DNA of 64,000 nt from Pollenia angustigena (lineage: Eukaryota > Arthropoda > Insecta > Diptera > Polleniidae): the NCBI GenBank assembly GCA_930367215.1, contig OV884057.1, forward strand, positions 260,046,339-260,110,338, read 5' to 3'. The notes below the pieces were generated by a model. It was given only the letters and a program-made list of their open reading frames with translations. It made no database searches and was not told the origin of the DNA. Within the stretch, counting starts at the first letter, position 1, and every line of letters begins with the position of its first letter. The translations under genes were made by a program, and so were the position numbers. Shown piece after piece: positions 10,101-22,075 of this stretch.

Positions 10101-10446
10101 ATAAAATGACAACAACTCAATATAAAGCAGTGAGTATAGGTATGCAGCTCAAAAAGCTAGTTTTTAAAAATAAATTTGGAAAAGTGGCGTATGCGGTACG
10201 AAACCCTAATTTTGATTATAACTTTAAACCTTTAACTTCATTCATGAAAGTTCAAACTCAAACTCAAAATTTAATTTTTCTTTAAATCAAATGCGGGAAG
10301 TAGTGGTAAAAATATCTTTCGGGTATATTTTCAGAATCCTTTATTGTCATATTTCTCAACAACGACTTTTTGCATATGCGCCAAGCCAATAATAAGCTGA
10401 TGATATGTCGATCTCCATGATTGACGTAATCTATTTTTATCTTTAT

Positions 10447-11514
10447 AACGTTTTTGACAAAGTTTGGCATGATGGGCTAAACAAAATAACACGAATGCTT
10501 CCTCAAAACACTCACAAGCTTCTGGAGAGCTATCTAACAGGCAGAACATTCATAGTAAGGACGCAAGATAAATACTCCCCCCTCAAGAAAATTACTGCTG
10601 GTGCTCCCCAAGGCAGCATATTAGGACCGCTTCCATATATAATATACACAGCGGATATGCCAACAAACCTGAGCACGCATACCTCTACATTTGCAGACGA
10701 CACAGCATTTATTAGCGTTAACCATGACCCAAAAGTCGCATCGCAAAATCTGCAGTCCCACATCAATGAACTAGAGGCCTGGCTAGAAAAATGGAGAATA
10801 AAGGTTAATCCGGCTAAATGTGCTCACTTAACTTGCACGCTCAGAAGACAAACTTGCCCAGCTGTAAAAATAAATAACATCACTGTTCCGGTAGAAAACC
10901 ATGTTAAGTACTTGGGAATTCATATAGATAGACGCTTGACCTGGTCTCGTCATATCGAAGCGAAAATAACGGCTATGAAACTTAAAGCAGCTCAACTACA
11001 TTGGCTTCTCGGTGAAAACTCAAACTTGTCTTTAGACAACAAAATTCTTCTATACAAGTCCATCATAAAACCAATATGGACATTTGGCATCCAATTATGG
11101 GGTTCTGCATGCGCATCTAACATCCAAAAGCTTCAAAGAAGACAGTCTAGAATATTACGACAAATTGTCTGCGCCCCATGGTATATACGTAATGATATTA
11201 TCCACAGAGATCTCAACGCCCCCACTATCCAGGAGGAAATTTAAAAATATTCAATAAGCTACATCGATAAACTAATGGTCCACCCTAACTACCTCGCTCG
11301 GGGTTTGCTTCAGTTCGAAGGTCACCAGAGGCTAAAAAAAAACCGATAATTTGAGCCTAACTAGACGACAGTCTTAAAATTTGAATACAGCAGTTAGTGG
11401 TTACACTGGTAACAACTAATAAACAACAAGTAGAATTAAGATTTGAATACGTATTGTAAATTTCGATAAGAAAGATTCAATAATAAAAAATAAATTTAAA
11501 AAAAAAAAACGTTT
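10447..11514 (+). mobile_element. 5'-truncated Jockey-like LINE with RT domain
   Basis: The insert begins mid-ORF2 at about 10452 and ends with a poly-A tail at 11498-11509. It is possibly flanked by the short repeat AACGTTT (10447-10453 and 11508-11514). Open coding runs to TAA 11242-11244. It carries FDKVWHDG, the GAPQGSILGPL block, catalytic TFADDTAF (Asp codons 10696-10701), VKYLGIHIDRRLTW, and a C-terminal IWTFGIQLWGSA...RRQSRILR motif. These are the RT blocks of Jockey-clade LINEs. The missing endonuclease and N-terminal RT reflect 5' truncation, so this copy cannot move by itself. The coding part has no internal stop over 260 codons, so insertion looks fairly recent. The 3' UTR matches the LINE fragment in copia. 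Confidence 0.92.
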
Positions 11515-14260
11515 ATGAAAGCTTTCGATTAAATGCAAGCCCTAATGCAAACTGATTTGCATAAACTAAAAAAATCATAGCCCTTCCGTTTAGAGAAAAA
11601 CACAAAACGGCACTGCACAGCAATTTATTAAAATAAACAAAAAAAAACAAAATAAAAACATGTGTTTCACAAGGATAAAAATTGCTTATTTTAATTATTT
11701 AAAATTTTATTTATATACAAATGAATGTCTCTCTGCATTTTCTTGGTACATTTTGGTGGAATTTTTAAACAGGTTAAGCTAACGAGTGAATTGCTTTAAT
11801 CTAAATTAAAATCTAGATCCAAACTGTCAAGACCTTAAGTTGTTTTTAGCGTTGATGTGGTGTAGACGGTGTTTTGCCCTTAAACGGTAGCATTTTTTTT
11901 ATTTTTTCTTCATTTGATTAATGACTTTTTAAGGAGTTCTGTTGGCTTGTTGCTGGATTTATTTTTCTATTTACCCCCCCCCCCCCCCCCTTTTTCCTTA
12001 ACAAGTAGGAAAATTAGTGAACATGGTTATTTGTTGTACTTTAATGATAAGAAAAGATTTGCTTGCTAATGTTTTATTGTGGTTTAAATGAAATTTGCAA
12101 GTTGTTTGAGAAAGAAATGATTTTAAGAAAAAAAAAAGAGAATCAGATAAGGACATACAAAATTTGTAAGGTATAGGGATTAAGAATTGTAAAGACTTTG
12201 GGTCCTTGTATTAGCAAGGAATTCAAACTAAAATAAGAATCTGACTCAAACAAAAAAAAAAAAAAAAAGATTTCTTTTTAAGTTTGTTTAAGGATAATGT
12301 ACAATAAAATTGGTAAGAATTGGATCACCTAAAAAAGTTGTTAAATTAAAATGAAATCCTTATAAAATATTTCCAAAGTTCAATTATCCCTCCACAACTC
12401 AAACAAATTTCAATTTTGCATTTTATAATTTGCTTCTCTTGATTAATTTGAAATCATACCAATTACATGAATATAATTTCCATTTGGATTTTGCCAAGGA
12501 TGTTGACGAATCTAAAAATAGTTTTAATTTTCATCCAATTGCCATTAAAAGAGTGTATAAACTTTGTCATTATTGCCATCGTCAACGTTGACATCCTTCC
12601 AGCATAATTTTTTTTTTTTTTTTTTGTTAACAACAATATACAAATTTCATTGAAAGTTTCTCCGTGTTTCCTTTTATTTAATTCGTTTGTTATCTTCTAC
12701 TTTTACAAACAATGACCACATTTTTTTTATATCTTTTAAAATTTCAATTGAAAAACTTTTTTGATATTATTTGTTTTTATTTTTTACCCTGTATTTGGGA
12801 AGATATTGAATAAAATACGATTGTAACCTCTGGGCTGTATAAGAAATTTTTTATTTGAATACTTTTTCTTGAAGAACCATTCGCTCGTTTTGTGTTACTT
12901 GCTGTTAATGGAAATTGTCAGCGAAAAGCATGAAATTGAGTTATTTTTGGTTTGAAGTCTATTTTCATTTATTATATTTCCTGTTCAGTTTGTGTGTTGT
13001 GTTGTGTTGAAATGGGCACGTGTATAATTTACCATTAAAGTTTGATTAAGTTTGTGTAATTGTGTGGTAAAAGAAAGTTTTCATTTTCGTCTTTATGTAC
13101 ATTAATTTTAAATTTTCCATTCTAATGGAACTTAGAAAGTTAATTTAAAACATTGAACAACAATTGAAATGTAAGTGTAATTAATGCTTGTTAAAACTCT
13201 GAATTGTTAGCAATTGTACAATACTACGTTTTTATGAAGTTGTAAGTTTTTGAATAAATTAAATATTTATTTTAGTCATTAATCAAGTGGGCGTATAGTT
13301 AATATTTATATTAGTAGAAATAAGACTTATACGCACTGTACAATACGTAATTAAAAAAAGGAATCCTTCTTCTTTTGTGCGCTAACCGCAGATATTTTTT
13401 GAGATAATTAAAAATAATTTTCTAGCTTTTTGTTTTTATATTGTATTAAATAAAAAAGTTTATTTTCTATGGGCTTAAATATTAGCGCCCATTTATTTAG
13501 ATTTGTGAAAGTCGATTTAGATGATTCATTCATAAGCACATTTTAATGTTAATTTACTAAAGTTTGTGTTCAACAAAATTGAGATTACTGAACAAAATAT
13601 TGTTTTATTCATCCTACATGTAAACACATTTCGTTTCATATGGCAAACAAAAAGAGGTTGTTCAATGCAACGGCTTTTGTTTTACAGTTTTCACTCTCTC
13701 TCATCTGTTCTTTGTCTTATTGACAAGATTGCTACTTTATTGGGCGAGAGGGACGATGGGAAAAGAAACGAGTACACAATGGCATGTACTGTCTTTACGT
13801 TTTGCTTTCTTATTCGTTGTTTAATTTTGTTATTGTTTTCAATATCAAAAATGCACATGTCTTCAACATGACATGAATCATTTGAACGCCAATTCATGTT
13901 CAAAGAAGAAAAAGGAAGAATTTTGTCAATAAGACATGAGCCGTGTGAACTCAGACTTTTATAAATACACAATAGCAATGTTGCCACTTTAGTAAATTTA
14001 TTTAATTGTTTTTTGTTACCTTTACAATAAAATATGTTATTTGTAAAACAATTTGAATTTTTTACTAATATCATTTTTATATACTTCCAAGCAAAAGATG
14101 TTTTTTAAGGGTAGCGAATGTTTTTTGAAAATAAAATTAAATTTTTTTCTTCGAATATCAAATTTCAAACCACCAATACAATTGGTTAAATATTGATGTT
14201 TGACTGTTGGCTGGCAGGCACCGCAATGGAATGAAGCCGGGAAAAATAGTAGTTTTCGCC
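11515..14260. other. No gene visible; low-complexity tracts
   Basis: AT-rich noncoding sequence with a C(17) run at about 11974-11990, A(18) at about 12250-12267 and T-runs near 12609. The 13566-13871 stretch is slightly richer in mixed codons, with short overlapping open frames on both strands, but I see no motif or splice context that supports a gene. Confidence 0.5.
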
Positions 14261-14267
14261 TCAAGCA

Positions 14268-14942
14268 CCTCCCCTGGTTTTTAGGGGATGTCGAATATAT
14301 TTTACATTGACCTTTAACGATACCTATTGTTATGTATATATGCTTCTCTTTTGTACGGAAATAAAGGAAAAAAATAGATTTTTTACGATTTATCCGTTAA
14401 ATATTTATTGATATAAGAATTTTTTTTTGCAATTTCAAACCAGCTGTTGTTTTTTGACAAAGGCGCACAATGAATGCCTCCATGGTTTTCGGGTATTCGG
14501 ACTGTTCACCAACTTATTTTGCTTTTAAGAGTCAATGAAAGTGGAAACTTCGGAGCTTAGTGGACGTATTTTCTTGGAATATACATATATATCATCAATA
14601 TTTTCTTCTGACATAAAGTTCTGCTCGCCAGGCACACTTGTGGGATTTCAAATATGACGTCATCATCATCATCTTCAATTGCCAGATCACAGAAATTATT
14701 ATTTTTTGCTTCCTAAATATAACCTTTTTTAAAATTTTTCTGACAAGTGTACGACAATGCGCTCAATAATAAGAAAAGAAAGTCAATGCCTTCTATAATA
14801 ACAAATTAAAACAGCAAGTGTCTCTGTTTCAGATAAAACAAAAAATATATAATTAACTGTACATTTTTTTTTATTAAAAGGTCATAGAAACAGAGTACAC
14901 TGTAATGTCGAATATATTCGACAAAACCACTGAGAGGGTTAA
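14268..14942 (-). mobile_element. Probable piggyBac-like relic
   Basis: The right end reads, on the minus strand, TTAA then CCCTCTCAGTGG, followed by GTCGAATATATTCGACATTAC. The left end carries a related CCTCCCCTGG...GTCGAATATATTTTACATTG. TTAA at 14939-14942 next to CCC is the piggyBac pattern; the left TTAA is degraded. The minus-strand interior around 14690-14640 encodes an Asp-rich stretch (EDDDDD), as seen near piggyBac N-termini, but frames are broken. Confidence 0.45.
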
Positions 14943-15469
14943 TTAAGTTAGATCTTACCTGACTATTTATTTTTTAGACGCAAATCACAAAAAAAATTAA
15001 TTTTATTTATTAACCAAACAGCAGAGTCCTAAGCCGATATAATTTGCCGCCTCAAGTGTTTTGTTGCAAAAATTGCTGGCCGCAGGTTAAATAAGGATAT
15101 AAGCCGGATAAAACTATACCATCAACGGCGACGGCTACAAAAATTAATGCGGATCGGCTCAGCCGCTCAGCGTAGGTCTCTTCTGATTAATTACGACAGT
15201 ACAACAAACAAAGCAAGCAAAGTTCTATTAATTTAAGACACTTTTTGTTTATAAAGCAACAACAATATTTTTAAGCCATTGTAAAATGTTAGAACATTAT
15301 GACAATATAACATGATAGCACACCTTGTGAATAACCCAAATGTGTTTTTCTTTGAACTTATACGATTTTTATTCAGTGGTTGTTAGTAACAGAGTTGTTA
15401 GTGTTTATATTCTCTTGTTTTAGTAAACAAACAAACTTCGTCTTTCTCGTCTCTTAAATACCGATTGCG

Positions 15470-15666
15470 AGGCGAATTCAACTATAGGTGGTGTTGGAAC
15501 TACAACGATCCAAAAACAATAGAAACAACATAGGGGGTTTTGTATTGTATTGTAAGTGTTTACGGCTCGAAATGTTAACCAGTCTTAGCACTAATAAATC
15601 AAAACAAATAGGCTCGAACTGTCAAAATCAGAAGGCGTTTCAACACCACCTGTAGTTAATTCGCCT
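15470..15666. mobile_element. 197-bp MITE with 31-bp inverted repeats
   Basis: The ends AGGCGAATTCAACTATAGG and (complement) AGGCGAATTAACTACAGG continue as TGGTGTTGRAAC, giving about 31-bp imperfect inverted repeats. No coding. A clear target duplication was not seen, so the superfamily is open. Confidence 0.6.
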
Positions 15667-16091
15667 TGACCGAGAGTTTGTTGCATTTGCTTCATAGTTA
15701 TTCATCTTACTGAATTCAAACGAAGTGAATACAAAATTATAATGCAGGTTTCATGAACATATATTTCAGAAGACTTTTAATAACAGTGATGCAAATAAAA
15801 AGGTTGTGTTAGCCCATAGCCTGAGATGCCAGTGGTTTATATGTTTTAGAAAAAATGTACTTTAATTTTTATATTAATGAATTTCTAAATAAATCAAGAA
15901 ATGATAATAAAAAATGGGGAATTCTAGACAAAATTTATCTTTATTTATATCACAGTAGCACATTGAACCAGTTGAGACCCCCTGAAATCTGAAAGCTTAT
16001 GATGGTAGAAGAAAAACCCTATCTGGGTTTTGAAGTATTAGCTAAGGTCTTTTCTTAATTCACTTTTGAACTGGGGGTTTTCAAAAAACAT

Positions 16092-17385
16092 GTTCTTATT
16101 CTAAAGTCTATATTTCGTGAACTATTCGAAATATTGCTTGTCTCTCTTTGGCAAATTTTTAGCCCTTAATCAGATCTAAAATTTTACCTGAAGATAATAT
16201 TAAAAAAACAACAACATCTTACTCAAAAGAGCAAAACTGTCAAAAAACGTAAAATTTCGTTGTAGATTTTTATTATTGATGATGAAAATATACACTCAAA
16301 ATATTATGTAGTTAAATTCAAACGAAAATTCATTTTAAACAAATTAAAATTCATTTAAAAAACGGATCATTTACATTTCATTTAAAACAAACGATTTTTA
16401 CAGTAATTTTAAAATTTTTTATTTATTAAACAGCATGTTCCTTAAAATTGAATAGTTTTTACTTTTAAAAAATACATTTTAACCGACAAAAATCAAACTA
16501 CATAAAAAATAAATACAGAAAAGCATTATTTTTTGGTAGTTTGTTTTATGAATAACAAACAGAAATGTTAAAAATTAAAATTATTCGTAAAATAACTATA
16601 TTTTTATTCAAATTTAACAATACGGAAAACGAATTTAATAACCCACAATCAGTTACTGTAATTATTTTATAGGTGTAAGGACACTTCAAATATTTTAAAA
16701 AAGATACTTAGAAAAATTGATGATTTTGAACACAAGGAATGAAAAATAAGGGCACTTCAAATCTTTTTAAATATATATTGAGATTTAGTCGTCGCTTTCG
16801 AAACTAGTCTCATCCTCTGAAAACATGTTTCCGACCGTTTTGCTAGAGCTTTATTTTCGTATGAAAATAACTTGTGGCTAGACCAGCACTACTACTTCCC
16901 CAAGCTTCGCATCTATTTTTCCCTCTTTGAACCGATTTTCCATGGGGAGGGTTACTTGGTGAAAGCGCTCACCTTGCTCGTCAGATTCTGTTGGCAATTG
17001 TTTTTCGAACTAAAAGATTATTTAAAAAGTGAAGTTTAAATATCATGGTCACACCGATTGCTTAGATTGTCTTAAGCATATTTTTTACTTCAACTTTCCG
17101 TTCGCCGTCTCAATTTTTACTTCCTTATGTTCAAATTCATCAACTTTTCTATGTATCTATTTTAAAATATTTGAAGTGTTCTTATATTTTCATCATCAAC
17201 AATAAAAATCTATGACGAAGTTTAACGTTTTTTGACAGTTTTGCTGTTTTGAGCGAGATGTTGTTGGTTTTTTGATTTTTTCTTGAGGTAAAATTTTTAG
17301 ATCTAATTAAGAGCTAAAAATTTGCCAAAGAGAGACAAGCAATATTTCGAATAGTTCACGAAATATAGACTTTAGAATAAGTTAT
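16092..17385. mobile_element. Foldback element with about 270-bp inverted arms
   Basis: The left arm (16092-16290, continuing at 16678-16750) is the inverse of the right arm (about 17112-17385). Both contain CGTGAACTATTCGAAATATTG, GACAAGCA/TGCTTGTC and a GATGATGAAAATATA segment. The left arm is split by a MITE (16293-16675). The right arm is uninterrupted and shows the empty site. The central loop (16760-17110) shows no convincing coding. Confidence 0.8.
16291..16677. mobile_element. 383-bp TA-flanked MITE (CACTC family) in the foldback arm
   Basis: The insert starts CACTCAAAATATTATG and ends ATTATTTTATAGGTG, flanked by TA at 16291-16292 and 16676-16677. Comparison with the intact inverted arm near 17185 shows the same sequence without the insert. 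Its right end (GTTACTGTAAT..TATT) matches the ends of the elements at 26737-27840 and 58103-59057. Confidence 0.75.
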
Positions 17386-17399
17386 GTTTTTTTTAATTG

Positions 17400-17880
17400 T
17401 ACTTAAGTCCACCCCTAGGCGACGACTCAAAAAAAAATGAGCTACATTTTGTAGGATGGTGTGTATTGGCAACCTTAATGTGTGTACCTAATTTGGAAAC
17501 TTTGGCTTTTGCCGTTCTCAAGATATACGGAAATAAAAAAATACAACAACAAGGGATTTTTGGAAAAATTTAGAGGTAGTCGTGGTTTTTTGCTCATATC
17601 TCCGTCATTTTTGGACCGATCTGGCTGAATTTCAATAGCAAACTTAAACGGAGTATATGTGACATAAATATACATCAACCTAGTCAACATCATTTCTGGG
17701 GTTTTCGGAAAACCCATTTCAACCTACACACGGACAGACGGACAACCGGATTTGAACTTCGCTTTTCATAAGGACCCAGAATATATATACTTTATAGGGT
17801 GTAGGATCAATATTGTGGAACATACAAACGGAATGACAAAGTTATATATACCCTCTTACCTTCGGTGAAGGGTATAAAAA
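17400..17880. repeat. Dispersed repeat ending GGGTATAAAA
   Basis: The block contains an ACGGACAGACGGAC motif, then ACCCAGAATATATATACTTTAT, AACGGAATGACAAA, and an end reading ACCCTC...GAAGGGTATAAAA. The same order of motifs recurs at the end of 43452-44648. No protein motif. I do not know the class. The ORF on the minus strand (17717-17475) shows nothing recognisable. Confidence 0.55.
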
Positions 17881-18860
17881 ATAATTTTTAGATTTTGTAT
17901 TTTCTTGTTTTAGGAAACAAAATTAATTGCTTTAGAACACAAACGTTTTTCTTCTAATTAGAATTTTAATATTAATATTACAATACCAAACACGGAAATT
18001 TTGAACTCCATTGGGGGCGTCACGGACCCACGATGACAAAAGAGCGTCAAGGCAAATTACGTTTATTTTTCCGTATATATTGCGCAATTTTTTGTTGGCA
18101 TTGGTACATCTGAATTATACCTGAGGCTTAACTAAGCAGAACTTTGTTAAAAATCTTTGGTAAGCTTTTGCCAGCAAAATTTTCTTCCTGTAAAAAATTT
18201 ATTTGTTTAACAAAAACTGGAGGTTAAAGATTTACTTGCGGACCACAGTTCTTATACCTGTAGTTCTTTTATTATTTAAAAAATGTATTTAATATTTTGA
18301 TATGATTTGTCCTGGTATTTTTCCGAGATTTTCCGCGGCTAACGTTAAAATTGTTTACAGCCCAGCAATATAGCCTTATGTCGACAACCAAATATTGTTT
18401 ATTAAATATACAACCATTATACCTGTGATATTTGGGAGTGGATTTGTTCTAAATGATCTCTTGTTTTCAGTATTCGAAAATAACCAGAACATTATTTAGC
18501 GTTCGGCTCACACACCCTGGAAAGATGTCTATTTTTTAGTGTTTGTGTAGAACAACCGTAAATACCGTTCGTAATTATTTTCAAGAAAGAGCTGAAAATT
18601 ATATAGTACTCTGTTCTTCGTTAAAAAACAGAACAATTGTAGTGATCCGTAGACAAACATTATATTTTAATGTTCTATAATGTTTCTTTTTTACATTGAT
18701 AAAGAAATTAACAAAAACAAAGTTAAGCAACGACCGCAGCACGAACAGCTTGTGTGTATTGTGTAAAATTTCTTGCTGGCTTATTGTTTTTTTTTCATAT
18801 GTGTATTTTGTTTTTGCACAAAATTATTGGTTTTTTACCGAAGACAATAAAGTGTGTTGT
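17881..18860. other. No gene visible
   Basis: AT-rich sequence without convincing coding, repeat ends or splice-linked frames. Confidence 0.45.
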
Positions 18861-20143
18861 TTAACCCTTATGTGAATTGCAAGGTACCTTTGGCGTTTTC
18901 AGTTTAATTTTTTTTTATAGAAACAGATAATCTATATTGCTGAAACTTATTGAGAACTCCTAATTATTAATAAATTTTAAATCATTATTATTTTTTTGCA
19001 TAAAAATAATTTCGAAAGGGCGTGGTAGACCAATTTTCATCGTACACCCTCAACGGTATGGCAAGGTACCCGGGTACCTTCATACATTTAATATCAAAAG
19101 AACGATTATTGAAAGTATATTTTTAGTGAAATGCAATTCAAATACAATTAAAGAAAGTCGGTATGAATTGTTTAAATTAAAACTTTTATTTGGAAAAGAG
19201 TTACAAACAAAAAATATATTTTTTTCCATATATGTACACATAAATAAAAAATCAACCAGAAATAAACACTTAGCTGCATATTGGACAATTTGTTGAATGC
19301 CTATTAGCAATCGGTTTTAAGCTTTTAATTTAAGCTTTACGTGTTTTTTTTGCTTCACACGTAGTTGCGAGCACACGTCGTGACAACTCCCTACTACGGG
19401 AGTAGTATCTGTATTGCAGATTTGACTTATGATTGGGAGATATGGAAAAAAGTGCCAGTAGTTACATTTCCTCCTGAGTTTTTGTATGGAAGATCCAGAT
19501 CTAAAAGCGTTATTTCGCCTATACTTTCCATGTAGAGCTTATTGCATCGCAAGTCAAAGAAGTTTTATAACTCTGATGCAAATTCTCATTCACCATCGTC
19601 CAAATATCTTGTTCGTTATAAGCGGGTTTCATCATTATCAAAATATATGCACTGTAACATCATTTTGAATCTGCAGATAGACATTGCTGCCAAAAAAGTG
19701 TGTTTCCGCAACTCTGTTATGTGTTCTCTTTTTGACTTGTGGACGCCTGCGTGAATAAGAATTTCTTTAAAAACATCTGATTCTTCTATACGAATCGGAG
19801 CCATGATGTTATAATTTTTATTTTCTTCTCTTTAAGGTTAAAATACACATAAAAATGTTTAACTTGTGTATCTTTTAAATAACGAAAAATCACCGTTTCA
19901 CATTTATAAACTTGATATGCATAGAAAAATATTAGAGAGAACGTTGCATAACCACGGCGTTTCCAAAAAATTTAAATTTTTCTGAAAAGGAACATCTATT
20001 GTAAGTCTCAGAGTTATTTTCCGTGATAATGCACATATTTTCGGAAAAATTAAGTAGTTTCCAATGCTATTTCCATATAGGTACCCGGGTACCTTGCAAT
20101 GCTGTTAAGGGTGTTTTTTTTTTGCCATTCACATAAGGGTTAA
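18861..20143 (-). mobile_element. Internally deleted piggyBac-like transposon with TTAA duplications
   Basis: The element 18865-20139 is flanked by TTAA (18861-18864 and 20140-20143). Its inverted ends are CCCTTATGTGAAT, the classic piggyBac arrangement. Subterminal palindromes AAGGTACCCGGGTACCTT occur near 19063-19080 and 20080-20098, and a half copy lies next to the left end. The minus strand retains an N-terminal transposase segment (separate entry). At 1275 bp it is about half of an autonomous piggyBac. Confidence 0.88.
19616..19804 (-). pseudogene. piggyBac-like transposase fragment
   Basis: About 62 codons beginning MAPIRIEESDVFKE. They include ITELRKHTFLAAMSICRFKMML and IYFDNDETR, matching the piggyBac core block F..AMS..RF..IL..I.FD...TR just before the first catalytic Asp region. 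The frame is lost after 19616, and the catalytic core and cysteine-rich tail are missing or unreadable. The transposase would cut at TTAA without leaving a footprint. Confidence 0.7.
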
Positions 20144-21555
20144 AAAAAACCTAACGGAATTAAATATTCTCATTTTTTATTGGGTTGGATAAAAACAGTA
20201 TTATTTTTGTGTTCAAAAGATGACGAACAGGAAAAATTTATTTTTTTTATGATTTACTACAAGGACTATTATAATTTTTCCACAATTCTATCGAACCGAA
20301 CCCTAAGGAGCAATATGAAGTATTTATTTTCGAACACTGGTTGGAAACAAACACCACTTTTGATGGTCAATTCTCTTGTACAACATGTAAATCAGAAGTT
20401 TTTTGTAAGTATTATAGATACATTTAAATTGATAATTTCTAAAGGACTGTATGATATTGTAATTATAGAAAACAAAAGAATAGCAAAGCTGTGTTATAAA
20501 TCTGACAATGAAGAAACCCAAAAGACCAATTCGTAAATGTTATAATATCAGAATGTAATGCCTATCTGGGAACACATTTATTAGCTAGATCCACACATTC
20601 TAATTTGGGCCAGACATCTGACTTGTTGAAAACTAGTTCACAACTGTTGCATTGTGCGTCGCTCTTCATCGGTCTTGTTCGTTTTGGAAAATTAGCCGAT
20701 ATATCAGTGTCGATAATGACAATACTCTTTAGTGTCGTAAGCTGAGTTGTAAAGCAGTAGCCAAAGCTGAAAACTTTGGAGCAACTATGTAGCAGAAACT
20801 AACATTTATATTGATGAAAGGGTGCATATCCCTTTCGAAGTGACACTGAATATACTCAGTATATAACTTAAAAACCACCAAAATACGAAATAAAGCTTTT
20901 GTGAGCTTGTAAAGCTCTTACTTCTTATCCACTGAATGAACAGATCTAAAGCCGCTTGGCGCATAATCACAAGGGAAAATTTTTGTATGAGAAAAGGATA
21001 TCAACCTCAAAAGTTATATCGGTTGCATTGCTAAGGGGAAGCTTTCAAAAACTGCTTATAGATTTCTTCCAAAAAAATGTGTATACATTTTTCTTTAAGA
21101 GGCCAAAAATAACACCCATATTTTAGGAGCAGATTCTAAATTTCAAGTCGAATAGTGAAATAATATAGAATTTAAAATTAAAAACATACCCCGGTAGACC
21201 GCTGAAGACATAAGAGTTAAACCTTATAACGACATTAAAATAAACATGTCATATATCTTGATCGTAGACGAACTGAGATTTTAACATACAAAATAAAATT
21301 TTTGTTAATTTCTGTTGCATTTTAAATTTCCAAACAATCGTTTAATTTGAAATTAAACAATGTAAATATTATACCATACATTATTTATTTGATTAATCAC
21401 TGAAAAAGAACAAATACTCAATTTCAAAGTTAATAAATAAAAACAAACTTGACAAAAAATAAAACACCACGGTAATTCTGACTGCTCCTTAGAGCACAGG
21501 GTGCTTATAAGAATACTGAAGGGGATAGGTATTGACAAATTGTGAGTTCCCTTAC
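20144..21555. other. No gene visible
   Basis: AT-rich. Short open frames (for example 20180-20536) have low-complexity composition and no motif. Nothing else identified up to the Transib target duplication. Confidence 0.45.
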
Positions 21556-21560
21556 CAATG

Positions 21561-21599
21561 CACAGTGATTCATCTAGAGTATGCTAGCGGGACAATATT
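21561..21599 (+). repeat. Transib left terminal inverted repeat
   Basis: Heptamer CACAGTG (21561-21567), a 15-nt variable spacer, then GCTAGCGGGACAATATT (21583-21599). The outer bases are the presumed cleavage and binding site of the transposase. Confidence 0.9.
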
Positions 21600-22075
21600 C
21601 GTAATTTCCATTAACCACTGATAGCGTCTTGTAAAGAACCCATATTCCAAAAATTTATTGGTTTATCACCTGATAAAGGTATCTCATCAGGGGGTCAAAG
21701 TTACCCTTTATAAGAGAGGTAATTTTCATTTGCAAATCAGTTGCATTTTATGCACACTTGTGGTAACATATTTTAAAATTTGTAGCAAAGTGAAACGATT
21801 TTTTTGTGATGGAATATTCTGTTGAAGGTATCTACTATATTATGGCTTATATTTTTTATAAAAAAGATGTATACTTTTGGTGTAATATCAATTTGTAAAT
21901 GTATAGATAAATCCAGCAAATTTTACATTAATTGTAAATTTAAAGATTAGCAACTTTTTTTATCCACCTAGATTTTTCTAAATGTAGTACCTACAACATT
22001 CAGAAACAGATTGATATATATATATATTATAGACCCCGAAAAGGCCCGTAAGTAAAATTATTTAATTTTTTTCAG

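Noticed and set aside
11974..11990. C(17) run as a regulatory G-quadruplex
   Set aside because: A single homopolymer without spaced G tracts or neighbouring gene; more likely a simple repeat or sequencing-prone tract.
13566..14074. Overlapping open frames on both strands near 13.6-14.0 kb
   Set aside because: No motif, low-complexity residues, and both strands equally open, as expected by chance in this composition.
22048..22075. Apparent short intron (GTAAGT ... TTTTTTCAG) at the start of the Transib transposase
   Set aside because: The interval is only 28 nt, below the size of functional insect introns. The AT-rich sequence gives such matches easily.
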